Below are positions 1 to 7,487 of a stretch of 64,000 nt of DNA, piece by piece. A program made the position numbers and the translations under genes. Within the stretch, counting starts at the first letter, position 1; the number at the start of each line of letters is the position of its first letter. The notes beneath the pieces are model-generated. The model was given only the letters and a program-made list of their open reading frames with translations, searched no databases and had not been told where the DNA came from. Source of the DNA: JAAYRQ01 sp035647235 (lineage in GTDB: Bacteria; Bacillota; Syntrophomonadia; Syntrophomonadales; Syntrophomonadaceae); contig CAZEPV010000007.1 in assembly GCA_964514235.1 (NCBI GenBank), positions 1 through 64,000 on the forward strand, in the 5' to 3' direction.

Positions 1-55
1 ACGCTTGACTATAGTGTGGCACAGTGATTAATTACGTTATTGGGGAAGGATTTAT

Positions 56-583
56 ATGAATATTGCAATAAGAAAAATTGACACCATAGTTCAGATCCTG
101 GAAGAGAATATTCTTATTATAACTGGTACTGCGGTGACACTTATGATACTAGCGAATGCTTTGTTCCGATATATACAAGTCGATTGGTTTGGTTCGGAAG
201 AATTGACACTGTTGACTGCATCCTGGTTGTATTTTATTGGCAGTATTGGTGCTAGTCGTGATAATACACATATTCGTGGCGATATGTTGGAGATGTTTGT
301 CGCAAATAAAAAGATTGTTTATGTGTTCAATCTCGCAAAAACCATAATAGCCATTGCCATGGCCTCTGTGTTCTCCGTATGGGTATGTAAGTTTGTGCTC
401 TGGCAGTACAAACTAGGCTCACATACTCCTGTTTTAAAACTACCACTTGTTATTTCTTTGATTCCCATTCCCTTGTTCTTTATAGCTTGGGTAATTTATA
501 TGGTACGTGATTTAATAATAATTATACAAAACGCCCCTAAAAGGGAAGACGTAAATAATATAACAAGGGAAGGTGGGCATTAA
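56..583 (+). CDS. dctQ: TRAP transporter small permease (DctQ family)
   Basis: Small membrane subunit of a tripartite ATP-independent periplasmic (TRAP) transporter, which imports organic acids or similar solutes using an ion gradient and an extracytoplasmic binding protein. The 175-residue product has the usual DctQ size and about four hydrophobic segments (near residues 20-40, 52-70, 90-110 and 130-150). The stretch around residue 45 (DWFGSEELTLLTASWLYFIG) is typical of the family. The start is supported by GGGGAAGGA just upstream. The gene ends one base into the next gene, dctM, so the two are translationally coupled. The solute-binding protein DctP would be expected upstream, outside the window. 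Family assignment is firm; the substrate cannot be read from the sequence. Confidence 0.9.
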   Translation: MNIAIRKIDTIVQILEENILIITGTAVTLMILANALFRYIQVDWFGSEELTLLTASWLYFIGSIGASRDNTHIRGDMLEMFVANKKIVYVFNLAKTIIAIAMASVFSVWVCKFVLWQYKLGSHTPVLKLPLVISLIPIPLFFIAWVIYMVRDLIIIIQNAPKREDVNNITREGGH

Positions 584-1920
584 TGACTATCATAATTGCA
601 ATAACAATACTAATAATTAGTATTATTATTGGTATCCCGGTTGCCTTGTCTTTCTTGTTATCTGCTACTTATCTATGCATGATCAACGGGACAGATCCGG
701 TGATGCTGATATCATTTGGATTCAAATCTATTAACACAATGTTGCTACTAACCATTCCATTGTTCGTTCTGGCTGGTTCTCTGATTAACAATGGCGGTCT
801 GGGCGAGAAAATGGTTGGTGCGGTGGAAAGGGGTCCCCTAGGAAAGATAAAAGGTGGCCTGGGCGTGGTTACTGCCGTCAGTAGCGCTCTGTTTGGCGCT
901 GTGTCTGGTTCATCATCCGCAACGGTTTCTTGCGTTGGTTCCATTATGGCGCCAAAGATGAAAGAAAGCGGATATCCGAACGGATTAATTGGGGCACTTG
1001 TTGCCTCTACAGGTGTTTTAGGACTTCTAATTCCGCCGAGCATGTTAATGATTCTCTTTGCTTGGGCAGCAAACGCCTCCGTTCTGGGTTGCTTCTTGAG
1101 TACAGTCATTCCAGGTACTATACTGACGATTGCGCTGTCATTACTAAACATTTATATGTACAGAAGTAGCGAGAAAAAAGGCCTTCTCACAAATCAAATG
1201 ACTATTACTGATACAATGTTAAAATCCGCCGAGCAACGCGAAGAAATCAAAGCGGTAAACAGAAAAAAAGTAGGCGATAGCAGTATGCCTGCTCTGATGA
1301 TGCCTTTTATAATTTTGGGGAGCATCTATTTAGGATTCCTGACTGCTACCGAGGCGGCTGCTTTAGCCGTGTTTTACGCCGTCCCCATCGGTGCCGTCTA
1401 CTACAAGATCATTACGTGGAAAACTTATAAGATTGCATTGATTGATGCTGGTAAAACCGCAGGTACAATTATGACGATGCTGTTAGCCGTTCAGATTTTG
1501 AGCCGACTATACATGACGGAAAATCTGCCAAGTCTCATCCTAGGTACACTAACATCTATTTCTAGCAACACATACGTCATGCTTTTAATGATTAATATCT
1601 TCATGGTGCTTATGGGTATGTTGATGGATGATTGTTCCTGTACAATCCTATTGACACCAATCTTACTTCCGGTTATGACAGCACTGGGTATTGCTCCACT
1701 ACACTATGCGGCCATTTTGGGCGTGAATATTGGCATGGGCAACATCACACCCCCTACAGCGCCTTTGCTATATCTGTCTGGCCGAATAACTGGCGCGGAA
1801 GTTAAAGACATGCTAAAGCCGACTCTTACTATGATTGTTTTTGCATGGCTACCCGTTTTGCTTCTGACCACTTATGTGCCGATGTTGTCGACCTTTCTAC
1901 CTACTTTGTTAGGGTATTAA
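583..1920 (+). CDS. dctM: TRAP transporter large permease (DctM family)
   Basis: Large, channel-forming subunit of the TRAP transporter, expected to have about 12 membrane spans. The 445-residue length fits the family. Recognisable stretches are GAVSGSSSATVSCVGSIMAP near residue 105, the IPPSMLMILFAW segment, and NIGMGNITPPTAPLLYL near the C-terminus; these are hallmarks of DctM/UctM proteins. The start ATG overlaps the dctQ stop (TAATG). Arginine codons here and in dctQ are mixed (CGT, CGA, CGC, AGA, AGG), whereas most genes to the right strongly prefer AGG. This contig is joined to the rest only through an N gap, so foreign origin or mis-scaffolding is possible. Downstream lies a degraded group II intron. 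Confidence 0.93.
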   Translation: MTIIIAITILIISIIIGIPVALSFLLSATYLCMINGTDPVMLISFGFKSINTMLLLTIPLFVLAGSLINNGGLGEKMVGAVERGPLGKIKGGLGVVTAVSSALFGAVSGSSSATVSCVGSIMAPKMKESGYPNGLIGALVASTGVLGLLIPPSMLMILFAWAANASVLGCFLSTVIPGTILTIALSLLNIYMYRSSEKKGLLTNQMTITDTMLKSAEQREEIKAVNRKKVGDSSMPALMMPFIILGSIYLGFLTATEAAALAVFYAVPIGAVYYKIITWKTYKIALIDAGKTAGTIMTMLLAVQILSRLYMTENLPSLILGTLTSISSNTYVMLLMINIFMVLMGMLMDDCSCTILLTPILLPVMTALGIAPLHYAAILGVNIGMGNITPPTAPLLYLSGRITGAEVKDMLKPTLTMIVFAWLPVLLLTTYVPMLSTFLPTLLGY

Positions 1921-2426
1921 TTTAGAAAGGATCACATTTACGCGTAATGAGTTGTAGAAAACTGGTATATCCGAAAGCACCTCTGAATACACAGTACTTG
2001 TGCTACTGCCAATGAATAAGGGGTACCATATCGGCTTAATCCCTTGTGGGCATGGTAGTGGTAACCACTAGCTGATGGCAAGGGTGTCTGCGGCGACACA
2101 GAATACCCTCGCTACGCTGGGGCAGGCCCTCTGAAGGAAGCCTAGGGCAAAACCTAGGTCTGAGGAACGCGAACCATATATAAGGCTTATCTAAGACGGA
2201 TGAGCTTGCTAAACAAAACGAAGTCCAACACAACCAGAATCCTAGTAAGTAGATGTGGCAGATATATGAGATGAAGGTTATCGTTCTTACCTAAAGGGGG
2301 CTCAAAGATACACTATTAAGATATACTTCAAAATGGCAACCCCATACAGTGATGTATGTTTGAACCTTGAGAAGTTAGCAGAGGTCATAGTACTAAGTTA
2401 TAAAGGCTAAAGACTGCATAAACCAA

Positions 2427-2552
2427 GGATATATCTATGCCGTGGATATTGATTTGGAAAAATTATTCGGCAGTGAGTATTGCCTTTCGATTGGACCACT
2501 CATGCCCTTTATAGACCATTTAGTGCCTCCAATTAAACCAGCTTATGCCTAA
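2427..2552 (+). pseudogene. Possible reverse-transcriptase remnant inside the intron
   Basis: An open stretch of 41 codons without a start, ending at TAA, contains YAVDIDLEKLF. This resembles the conserved (Y)xVDxDLEKFFD motif of group II intron reverse transcriptases. The following residues do not continue the family, so if it is an RT fragment it is joined to unrelated sequence by a deletion. The evidence is one short motif in the right place, so this is tentative. Confidence 0.35.
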
Positions 2553-2566
2553 CGCAAGACCAAACT

Positions 2567-2597
2567 ATGGCGGGCCGTAATCTTACTGACCCGCCAT
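2567..2597. repeat. Hairpin at the contig end
   Basis: ATGGCGGG (2567-2574) and CCCGCCAT (2590-2597) form a perfect 8-bp inverted repeat around a 15-nt loop, immediately before the N gap. It may belong to the end of the mobile element or be a terminator; no U-run is visible because the gap begins two bases later. Confidence 0.45.
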
Positions 2598-2599
2598 GT

Positions 2600-2699
2600 N
2601 NNNNNNNNNNNNNNNNNNNNNNNNNNNNNNNNNNNNNNNNNNNNNNNNNNNNNNNNNNNNNNNNNNNNNNNNNNNNNNNNNNNNNNNNNNNNNNNNNNN
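2600..2699. other. Assembly gap (100 N)
   Basis: Exactly 100 N, a conventional scaffold gap of unknown true length. Its left flank is a group II intron remnant and its right flank looks like an insertion-sequence end. No overlap between the flanks is visible. Physical linkage of the TRAP genes to the rest of the window rests only on this join. Confidence 0.98.
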
Positions 2700-2769
2700 A
2701 TTGATGTTTGCTGATCTTGGATACTATTTCTAATTTTAATTATTTAAATTCAATATCATACTTAACCAT
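2700..2769 (-). pseudogene. Truncated start of an IS3-like transposase orfA
   Basis: On the minus strand a strong ribosome binding site (AAAGGGGGTG, about 2778-2787) precedes ATG at 2769. The peptide begins MVKYDIEFK, then has a TAA stop (2740-2742), then continues LKLEIVSK until the gap. The start resembles IS3-family OrfA proteins (typically M-x-KYxxEFKxKxV). The in-frame stop and the contig break make it a fragment or pseudogene. Identification rests on about 20 residues and is tentative. Confidence 0.4.
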
Positions 2770-2810
2770 AAAAAATACACCCCCTTTCTGTTAAACATAT
2801 TATATCTTAA

Positions 2811-2878
2811 TGTCTAACATTTTGATGCACTTCATAATTGCAAGGCGGTTTGCATTATTTAGGACCACGTGTTAGACA
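2811..2878. repeat. Inverted repeat, possible insertion-sequence end
   Basis: TGTCTAACA (2811-2819) and TGTTAGACA (2870-2878) are perfect 9-bp inverted copies separated by 50 bp. They lie upstream of the transposase-like start, so the outer copy could be the terminal inverted repeat of the element. The remaining sequence from 2770 to 2919 shows no gene. Confidence 0.4.
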
Positions 2879-2919
2879 AAATTTCTAAACCCACTTTTGT
2901 AATTAATAAGATGGGAAAA

Positions 2920-4119
2920 TTATCTCGAGGGATTATAGACGGTTTGCCAGGGGCTGAAGTTGTTGACGATTAGGCTGCGCAGTAAACTAGAGGCTACTAT
3001 GCCATTGGTTACTCCCCATTTCCCAAACCCTGTGGCAATATAGAGGTTGGGGGTTTCGGGGGCGAATTGCCCTACATAGGGAAGCCCATCTGTAGTTATG
3101 CTATCTTGGGTATACCACCTGAAGGGGACATCCTCTACCGTGAATAGGTCGCTAGCAAAGTTAATAAGGGCCTGGTAGTGGACATTTGCGTCGCTATTGT
3201 TGTCCACACTGTGGCTATCACCTACTACTAATATGAATTCCTCAGAACCGTTATGAATAGCCCGCATGGATCTATTTGGTTGTTCGGCATTAATATATAC
3301 CCCATCAGGGAATTTCTCCTTAGCTTTTATAAGAACCGCATAAGTTACTAGCTGGGAAATACGGGATGAAAATTTATTCTCTTCATCATAAAAGGGGTTG
3401 TTGGTGGCAATTATTACTCTATTGGCGGTTACGGTATGTCCTTGGGAGGTGTTAAGGAGATATTTGCCGTCTGGCTTCTTTTCCATTTTTTCTATTTTAC
3501 TTTGTTCATAAATTTGTCCACCTTCCTTGTGAACAAAATCAGCCATTGGCAGTAAGAATTTTCTGGGATGGAATTGGGCTTGGTTATCGAATTTTATTCC
3601 GGCTTTAATCTGCATGGAAAATGGTATTTGATCTACGAATGATGCGGAAATTCCCAGGGATTTGGCTGCCTCGACTTCATCTCGGATTTGTTGTACGTAA
3701 TTTTTGTCTTGGGTAAAAACGTATGCTGGTAGGCTAGTATAGTCACAATCAATATTGTTTTGGTCAGCAATATTTTTTAATTCTTTTATAACAAATTCAT
3801 TAGCTGTTGCGTATTGCTGGGCTAGCTCCCGACCAAAACGGGATATGAGCTGGGCATAGATTAGACCATGCTGGGAAGTGACTTTTGCGGTGGTGTGGCC
3901 CGTCGTAGCTTGTGCAATTTTGCCTCCTTCCAATATTGCTATAGTCATGCCACTGTTAAGTAGTTGGAAGGCAGTTGCAATTCCCACTATACCCGCACCA
4001 ACTATGGCTATATCTACCGTAATGTTTTCGTTAAGGGCGGGGTAATTGGTATCTTCTGTGGAAGCTATCCAATAAGATTGGACTAGTTGTTTTTGTTTTT
4101 CTAATTCTATTACGCTCAT
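2920..4119 (-). CDS. FAD-dependent oxidoreductase, DAO family (YhfW-like, lacking a Rieske domain)
   Basis: Flavoprotein of the D-amino-acid oxidase/glycine oxidase fold. The N-terminal dinucleotide-binding motif VAIVGAGIVGIATAFQLL lies near residue 35, followed by an acidic residue in AILEGG and the TTGHTTAKVT stretch; the C-terminal FAD-contacting segment is LYIATGFGKWGVTNG. The nearest family I recognise is YhfW of Bacillus, which carries a C-terminal Rieske 2Fe-2S domain and is about 500 residues long. This protein stops at 399 residues just after the YNPSR segment, so that domain is absent, and no remnant is readable in frame downstream. I chose ATG at 4119 because TTGGAGGA sits correctly before it; a TTG four codons earlier overlaps that site. 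The gene is convergent with nothing and stands alone; its substrate is unknown. Confidence 0.8.
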   Translation of the reverse strand: MSVIELEKQKQLVQSYWIASTEDTNYPALNENITVDIAIVGAGIVGIATAFQLLNSGMTIAILEGGKIAQATTGHTTAKVTSQHGLIYAQLISRFGRELAQQYATANEFVIKELKNIADQNNIDCDYTSLPAYVFTQDKNYVQQIRDEVEAAKSLGISASFVDQIPFSMQIKAGIKFDNQAQFHPRKFLLPMADFVHKEGGQIYEQSKIEKMEKKPDGKYLLNTSQGHTVTANRVIIATNNPFYDEENKFSSRISQLVTYAVLIKAKEKFPDGVYINAEQPNRSMRAIHNGSEEFILVVGDSHSVDNNSDANVHYQALINFASDLFTVEDVPFRWYTQDSITTDGLPYVGQFAPETPNLYIATGFGKWGVTNGIVASSLLRSLIVNNFSPWQTVYNPSR

Positions 4120-4278
4120 ATTTTCCTCCAATAAATATATTTTCTTTTATTTTCTACTATTTATTTTTTTATATGCGTAAAAATTTACTGAAATGATAAA
4201 ATAAAAAATGGGTGAAAGGGCATAATAATTTATCATATGGAAAATACTTGATATGAAATAATCGTGAGGTGAAGAAGT

Positions 4279-4791
4279 ATGGCTAAGGATCAAAGCGAAA
4301 AGGTATATTGGACATTATTAAATCATGAAGGATGGCAATTATACCTAGCCGCAACGGAAAAGGGGCTGGCTTATGTAGGCTCTATTGATGCACCTTTTGA
4401 GGAATTGAGTGCATGGGTCAGCAAGCGCATCCCTAATTATGTGTTGGAAGAGAATAGAAGTCTTATGAAGCCGTATGAAATGGAGATTGTGGAGTTTTTA
4501 GAGGGGCTTCGTAGGGATTTTACAATTCCATTAGATTTGCGTGGTAGTGAATTTCAGCATAGGGTCTGGGCAGAACTTCTCAGGGTTCCTTTTGGAAAGA
4601 GTGCCACATATACGGAAATAGCGGAGAAAATACAAAGACCTGATGCAGTCAGGGCAGTTGGCACAGCCATTGGCGCCAATCCTTTACTAATTATTGCCCC
4701 CTGCCATCGTATTCTCGGGAAACATGGCGAATGCAGAGGATATCGTGGGGGCTTGGAAATGAGAAGGCGCTTACTGGAGCTGGAAAAATAA
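4279..4791 (+). CDS. ogt: Methylated-DNA--protein-cysteine methyltransferase
   Basis: Suicide DNA-repair enzyme that transfers the methyl group from O6-methylguanine to its own cysteine. The active-site motif IIAPCHRILG places the acceptor at Cys142, and the DNA-binding helix region (FGKSATYTEIAEKI, with RAVGTAIGANP) precedes it as in the Ogt/AGT family. Its 170 residues match Ogt. GAGGTGAAG provides the ribosome binding site before ATG 4279. It converges with endonuclease V (23 bp between stops), so two DNA base-damage repair genes sit side by side. Firm call; Ogt against AdaB-type naming cannot be separated by sequence alone. Confidence 0.92.
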   Translation: MAKDQSEKVYWTLLNHEGWQLYLAATEKGLAYVGSIDAPFEELSAWVSKRIPNYVLEENRSLMKPYEMEIVEFLEGLRRDFTIPLDLRGSEFQHRVWAELLRVPFGKSATYTEIAEKIQRPDAVRAVGTAIGANPLLIIAPCHRILGKHGECRGYRGGLEMRRRLLELEK

Positions 4792-4814
4792 AAGCTCCTT
4801 TTCCTCGTCGATTT

Positions 4815-5321
4815 TTATTTAGTTCTGCTTAGCTGATCTACCCTTTTTAAGATATCTGGAATCCTATTATCCCCCTTTAAATTTTTTATTAATTGGGCAG
4901 AAGTATTCAGATCAGTACCGATACAGCTAACATACAAGGGCCTACTACTTATACCCCGATAAACCGTGACATAATCAGTAGCCCCTTTAAAAAGCGTTTT
5001 CGCTACACCTATAAGGGGTATTTTTTTATTTAATCTATAGTAAAAGTGTGCACCTAAGCCCTTTTCTCCCTTTGCCAAGGAAACGAAGCCATCTATTATA
5101 ATTAAATCGATTTCTTCTTTTATCTTTTTATAGACTTTTAATAGGGATGGCAATTCCCTTTCATAGAATTTGCCTGGGATATACTTCCTAGGCGAACTTT
5201 CTATTGCATAATGGCTAGATATAATCCTTTCGAATGGTGTAATTTCGAATATAATACAAGCAGCCTTGGCATAACCTTCGTAATAGTAGACATCGAAAGA
5301 TGCAATTTTATTATAATCCAT
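4815..5321 (-). CDS. nfi: Endonuclease V-family deoxyinosine repair nuclease, short form
   Basis: Endonuclease V cleaves DNA near deoxyinosine and other deaminated bases. Conserved positions visible here are Asp10 in ASFDVYY, the YIPGKFYERELP segment (equivalent of the FRExP glutamate), IIIDGF followed by a histidine in GLGAHFYYR, IGVAKTLF, and the C-terminal RIPDILKRVDQLSR. At 168 residues it is clearly shorter than the usual 210-230, with a variable linker in the DG...H segment, so catalytic competence is probable but not proven. Its ribosome binding site (GGAGAG, plus-strand 5327-5332) lies inside the 55-bp sequence duplicated around the second gap. It converges with ogt. Confidence 0.75.
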   Translation of the reverse strand: MDYNKIASFDVYYYEGYAKAACIIFEITPFERIISSHYAIESSPRKYIPGKFYERELPSLLKVYKKIKEEIDLIIIDGFVSLAKGEKGLGAHFYYRLNKKIPLIGVAKTLFKGATDYVTVYRGISSRPLYVSCIGTDLNTSAQLIKNLKGDNRIPDILKRVDQLSRTK

Positions 5322-5322
5322 T

Positions 5323-5377
5323 TATGTCTCTCCATCTCTAGTGTTTTTATTTCTGTAAGCCAGCCCATTTATAGGCC
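5323..5377. repeat. 55-bp direct repeat flanking the gap, copy 1
   Basis: Identical over 55 bp to 5478-5532 and immediately adjacent to the N run. Two contig ends sharing one exact 55-mer is the signature of a de Bruijn graph overlap rather than a biological repeat. Confidence 0.95.
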
Positions 5378-5477
5378 NNNNNNNNNNNNNNNNNNNNNNN
5401 NNNNNNNNNNNNNNNNNNNNNNNNNNNNNNNNNNNNNNNNNNNNNNNNNNNNNNNNNNNNNNNNNNNNNNNNNNNNN
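5378..5477. other. Assembly gap (100 N), probably artificial
   Basis: Exactly 100 N between two identical 55-bp sequences. The true genome probably has a single copy with no missing bases. The 371-bp stretch 5322-5693 that contains the gap carries no supported gene; after collapsing the duplicate it would be about 216 bp, an ordinary divergent intergenic region. Confidence 0.9.
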
Positions 5478-5532
5478 TATGTCTCTCCATCTCTAGTGTT
5501 TTTATTTCTGTAAGCCAGCCCATTTATAGGCC
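5478..5532. repeat. 55-bp direct repeat flanking the gap, copy 2
   Basis: Second copy of the 55-bp sequence at 5323-5377, directly following the N run. See the gap entry for interpretation. Confidence 0.95.
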
Positions 5533-5693
5533 TACTTTAAATTATAAGTAAAAACTTTCCTTCCTATACATGCTTTTTATTTATATTGATGGTGCTAGGG
5601 CCAAAGTGCCCTTTTTTCTTTTTCAAAAGTCTAGTATAGCTCAGCCAAGAGTTGCTCAAAATAATTCTGATTAGATTATGAGGGGGAATTATT

Positions 5694-6770
5694 TTGTCTG
5701 GCAGGCTTAGTCGAGGAATATGGTTTTTTTTAATTTTTTTTCTTATCGGTTTAGGGGGCTACATTTTTATAGGCCAAGTGATAATACCTAGTAAACCAAT
5801 AGTAAGCGAGGAAAACGATATCACTTATAGTAGTAGGATAAGTGATGTAGCTAGTCTAGTAAGCCCTTCCATAGTGGGGGTTACTAATCTTAAAAGGAAT
5901 TTTGACTGGTATGAACCGATTACGGAAAGTACCGGCTCGGGCGTGATTCTTAATAATGATGGCTATATAGTTACTAATAACCATGTGGTTAGAAATGCGG
6001 ATAAAATAATAGTTACTCTAGCTGATGGAAATGAGGAGGAAGCTAAGATTATCGGTACGGATCCCAGAACCGATTTAGCGGTTATTAAGGTTAAGGTAGA
6101 TAATCATGTAACTCCTATTAAATTTGGCGATTCGGACAAGTTGATTGTGGGAGAGGAAGTTGTGGCTATAGGAAATCCGCTGGGTCTAAGATTTGCTAGG
6201 TCGGTGACTGCAGGGATAGTAAGTGGATTAAATCGCTTACTAACTACCGAGGAGGGTTTTGCTTTTCGGCTTATTCAGACTGATGCCGCGATTAATCCAG
6301 GGAATAGTGGTGGGGCATTAGTTAATCTTAAAGGCGAATTAATCGGGATAAATACAGTAAAAATAGCTACCGAAGGTTTTGAAGGAATGGGTTTTTCTAT
6401 TCCGTCTAACCAGGTGAAATTAGTAGTCGAAGATATTAGGAAAAATGGTAAAGTTATAAGGCCTGCTATGGGGGTCACAATACTGAGGGAGTTTTCTTGT
6501 GATGTTAGTAAGTTTTTCAATTTCCCCAGTAAATGCGGAGTGGCAATCGCTGTCATAAAGGGTAGCCCAGCATACAAGGCGGGTCTAAAGGATTATGATA
6601 TTATTACGAAAATAGAAGATGAAGAAACTGAGACTGGACTTGTCTTGCAAGAATTAGTCGGGCAAAAAAAGGCTGGGGATACTATAAAGGTGGAATATGT
6701 TAGGATGTCTAATGTTAAGGATAAAAAACCAGAATTAAGGACTACGCAAGTTGTCTTGGAAAACCTATAA
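5694..6770 (+). CDS. htrA: HtrA/DegP-type membrane-anchored serine protease
   Basis: Envelope quality-control protease. An N-terminal anchor helix (residues about 9-30) is followed by a trypsin-like domain with His97 (TNNHVV), Asp127 (PRTDLAVIKV) and Ser205 (NPGNSGGAL), then one PDZ domain (about 255-350). The 358-residue length and single PDZ fit Gram-positive HtrA (YyxA/HtrC type). The start is TTG 5694, chosen because AGGGGG lies at the right distance and no ATG does. rlmH follows 108 bp later, the same pairing found next to the wal operon in Bacillus, where walJ precedes it; here walJ is 6 kb downstream. Confidence 0.93.
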   Translation: MSGRLSRGIWFFLIFFLIGLGGYIFIGQVIIPSKPIVSEENDITYSSRISDVASLVSPSIVGVTNLKRNFDWYEPITESTGSGVILNNDGYIVTNNHVVRNADKIIVTLADGNEEEAKIIGTDPRTDLAVIKVKVDNHVTPIKFGDSDKLIVGEEVVAIGNPLGLRFARSVTAGIVSGLNRLLTTEEGFAFRLIQTDAAINPGNSGGALVNLKGELIGINTVKIATEGFEGMGFSIPSNQVKLVVEDIRKNGKVIRPAMGVTILREFSCDVSKFFNFPSKCGVAIAVIKGSPAYKAGLKDYDIITKIEDEETETGLVLQELVGQKKAGDTIKVEYVRMSNVKDKKPELRTTQVVLENL

Positions 6771-6878
6771 TATAGAATAGATTTATTTTTAAAAGGAATA
6801 AAATTTACAGGGCGTTTTTTAAAAGAAACGCTTTATTTCTGGACAAATTCAAGCCAGATTACAATTGAGGGGTTTTTT

Positions 6879-7358
6879 ATGAAGTATTATATTTATTCGG
6901 TAGGTAAAATTAGGGAAGAATTTTATCTCCAGGGAATCAAGGAATATCTAAAAAGACTAAATGCTTATATTAGCATTGAATTAATTGATGGCTTGGGGGA
7001 AAAGATTAGTCCAACTGCTAATAATAAGGAAATAGAAAAGGCCATAAATAAGGAAGGACTTAAAATATTAAAAAATATTAGCCCTTCTGATCTGGTTATT
7101 TTATTAGATGTTGAGGGTAAGAAGCTAGATTCACCGAGCTTTGCTGACATGCTGGCCAATTACAATTTATCAGGCAGCAAAAGGGTAATCTTTATTATCG
7201 GTAGTTCTCATGGTGTTTCCCTAGAGGTTAAAAACCGCGCTGACCAGATTATATCTTTTTCTCCCCTAACTTTTCCCCATCAAATGGCGGTTTTAATTCT
7301 GGCTGAACAGATTTATCGGGGATTTAAGATTCTAAAAAATGAACCATATCATAAGTAA
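6879..7358 (+). CDS. rlmH: 23S rRNA (pseudouridine-1915-N3) methyltransferase
   Basis: RlmH (SPOUT superfamily) methylates pseudouridine 1915 in helix 69 of 23S rRNA using S-adenosylmethionine. The 159-residue length is exact for the family. The C-terminal trefoil-knot SAM site is clear: VIFIIGSSHG followed by SFSPLTFPHQMAVLILAEQI and a terminal EPYHK. GAGGGG precedes ATG 6879. It probably shares a transcript with htrA. No oddities. Confidence 0.97.
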   Translation: MKYYIYSVGKIREEFYLQGIKEYLKRLNAYISIELIDGLGEKISPTANNKEIEKAINKEGLKILKNISPSDLVILLDVEGKKLDSPSFADMLANYNLSGSKRVIFIIGSSHGVSLEVKNRADQIISFSPLTFPHQMAVLILAEQIYRGFKILKNEPYHK

Positions 7359-7487
7359 GCACCTAATTTTACTGGATTTTTCTTTATCTAGTCAAATATT
7401 ATATGATATAGGTAATAAATTGAATGTAAGATTCTAAAAGATTGCGCTTTTTGGAAGAGATAACAAGCTATTCTAGGAGGGATTTTA

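Larger units (their letters stand above)
1940..2599 (+). mobile_element. Degraded group II intron, ribozyme 5' portion
   Basis: No gene is present between the dctM stop and the N gap. The stretch matches, from memory, the RNA portion of Firmicutes group II introns. The recognisable blocks are GTGGTAACCACTAGCTGATG at about 2049, the TGAAGGAAGCC...AGGTCTGA segment around 2131-2165, AAACAAAACGAAGTCCAACA at about 2211, GTTATCGTTCTTACCTA at about 2278, and AGCAGAGGTCATAGTAC at about 2378. The first base is uncertain (1940-1950). The intron-encoded reverse transcriptase is missing except for a short possible remnant, and the ribozyme 3' domains are absent or lie in the gap. Such repeats commonly break assemblies, which fits the contig ending here. 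Covariance-model scoring would settle the class. Confidence 0.7.

Noticed and set aside
669..1151. 160-codon minus-strand frame inside dctM
   Set aside because: Shadow of the DctM reading frame; dctM is unmistakable and the antisense peptide resembles nothing.
2036..2233. 65-codon minus-strand frame inside the intron
   Set aside because: It lies entirely in ribozyme sequence and lacks a ribosome binding site; Arg/Leu-rich composition fits structured RNA rather than a protein.
5211..5513. Open frame of 100 codons running through the N gap
   Set aside because: It is open only because N triplets are not read as stops; it overlaps the endonuclease V gene on the opposite strand and shows no protein features.
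7359..7487. T-box leader before asnS (also considered before glnS and argS)
   Set aside because: No AGGGTGGNACCGCG-like antiterminator sequence or Stem I landmarks are seen in the 100-140 bp leaders.
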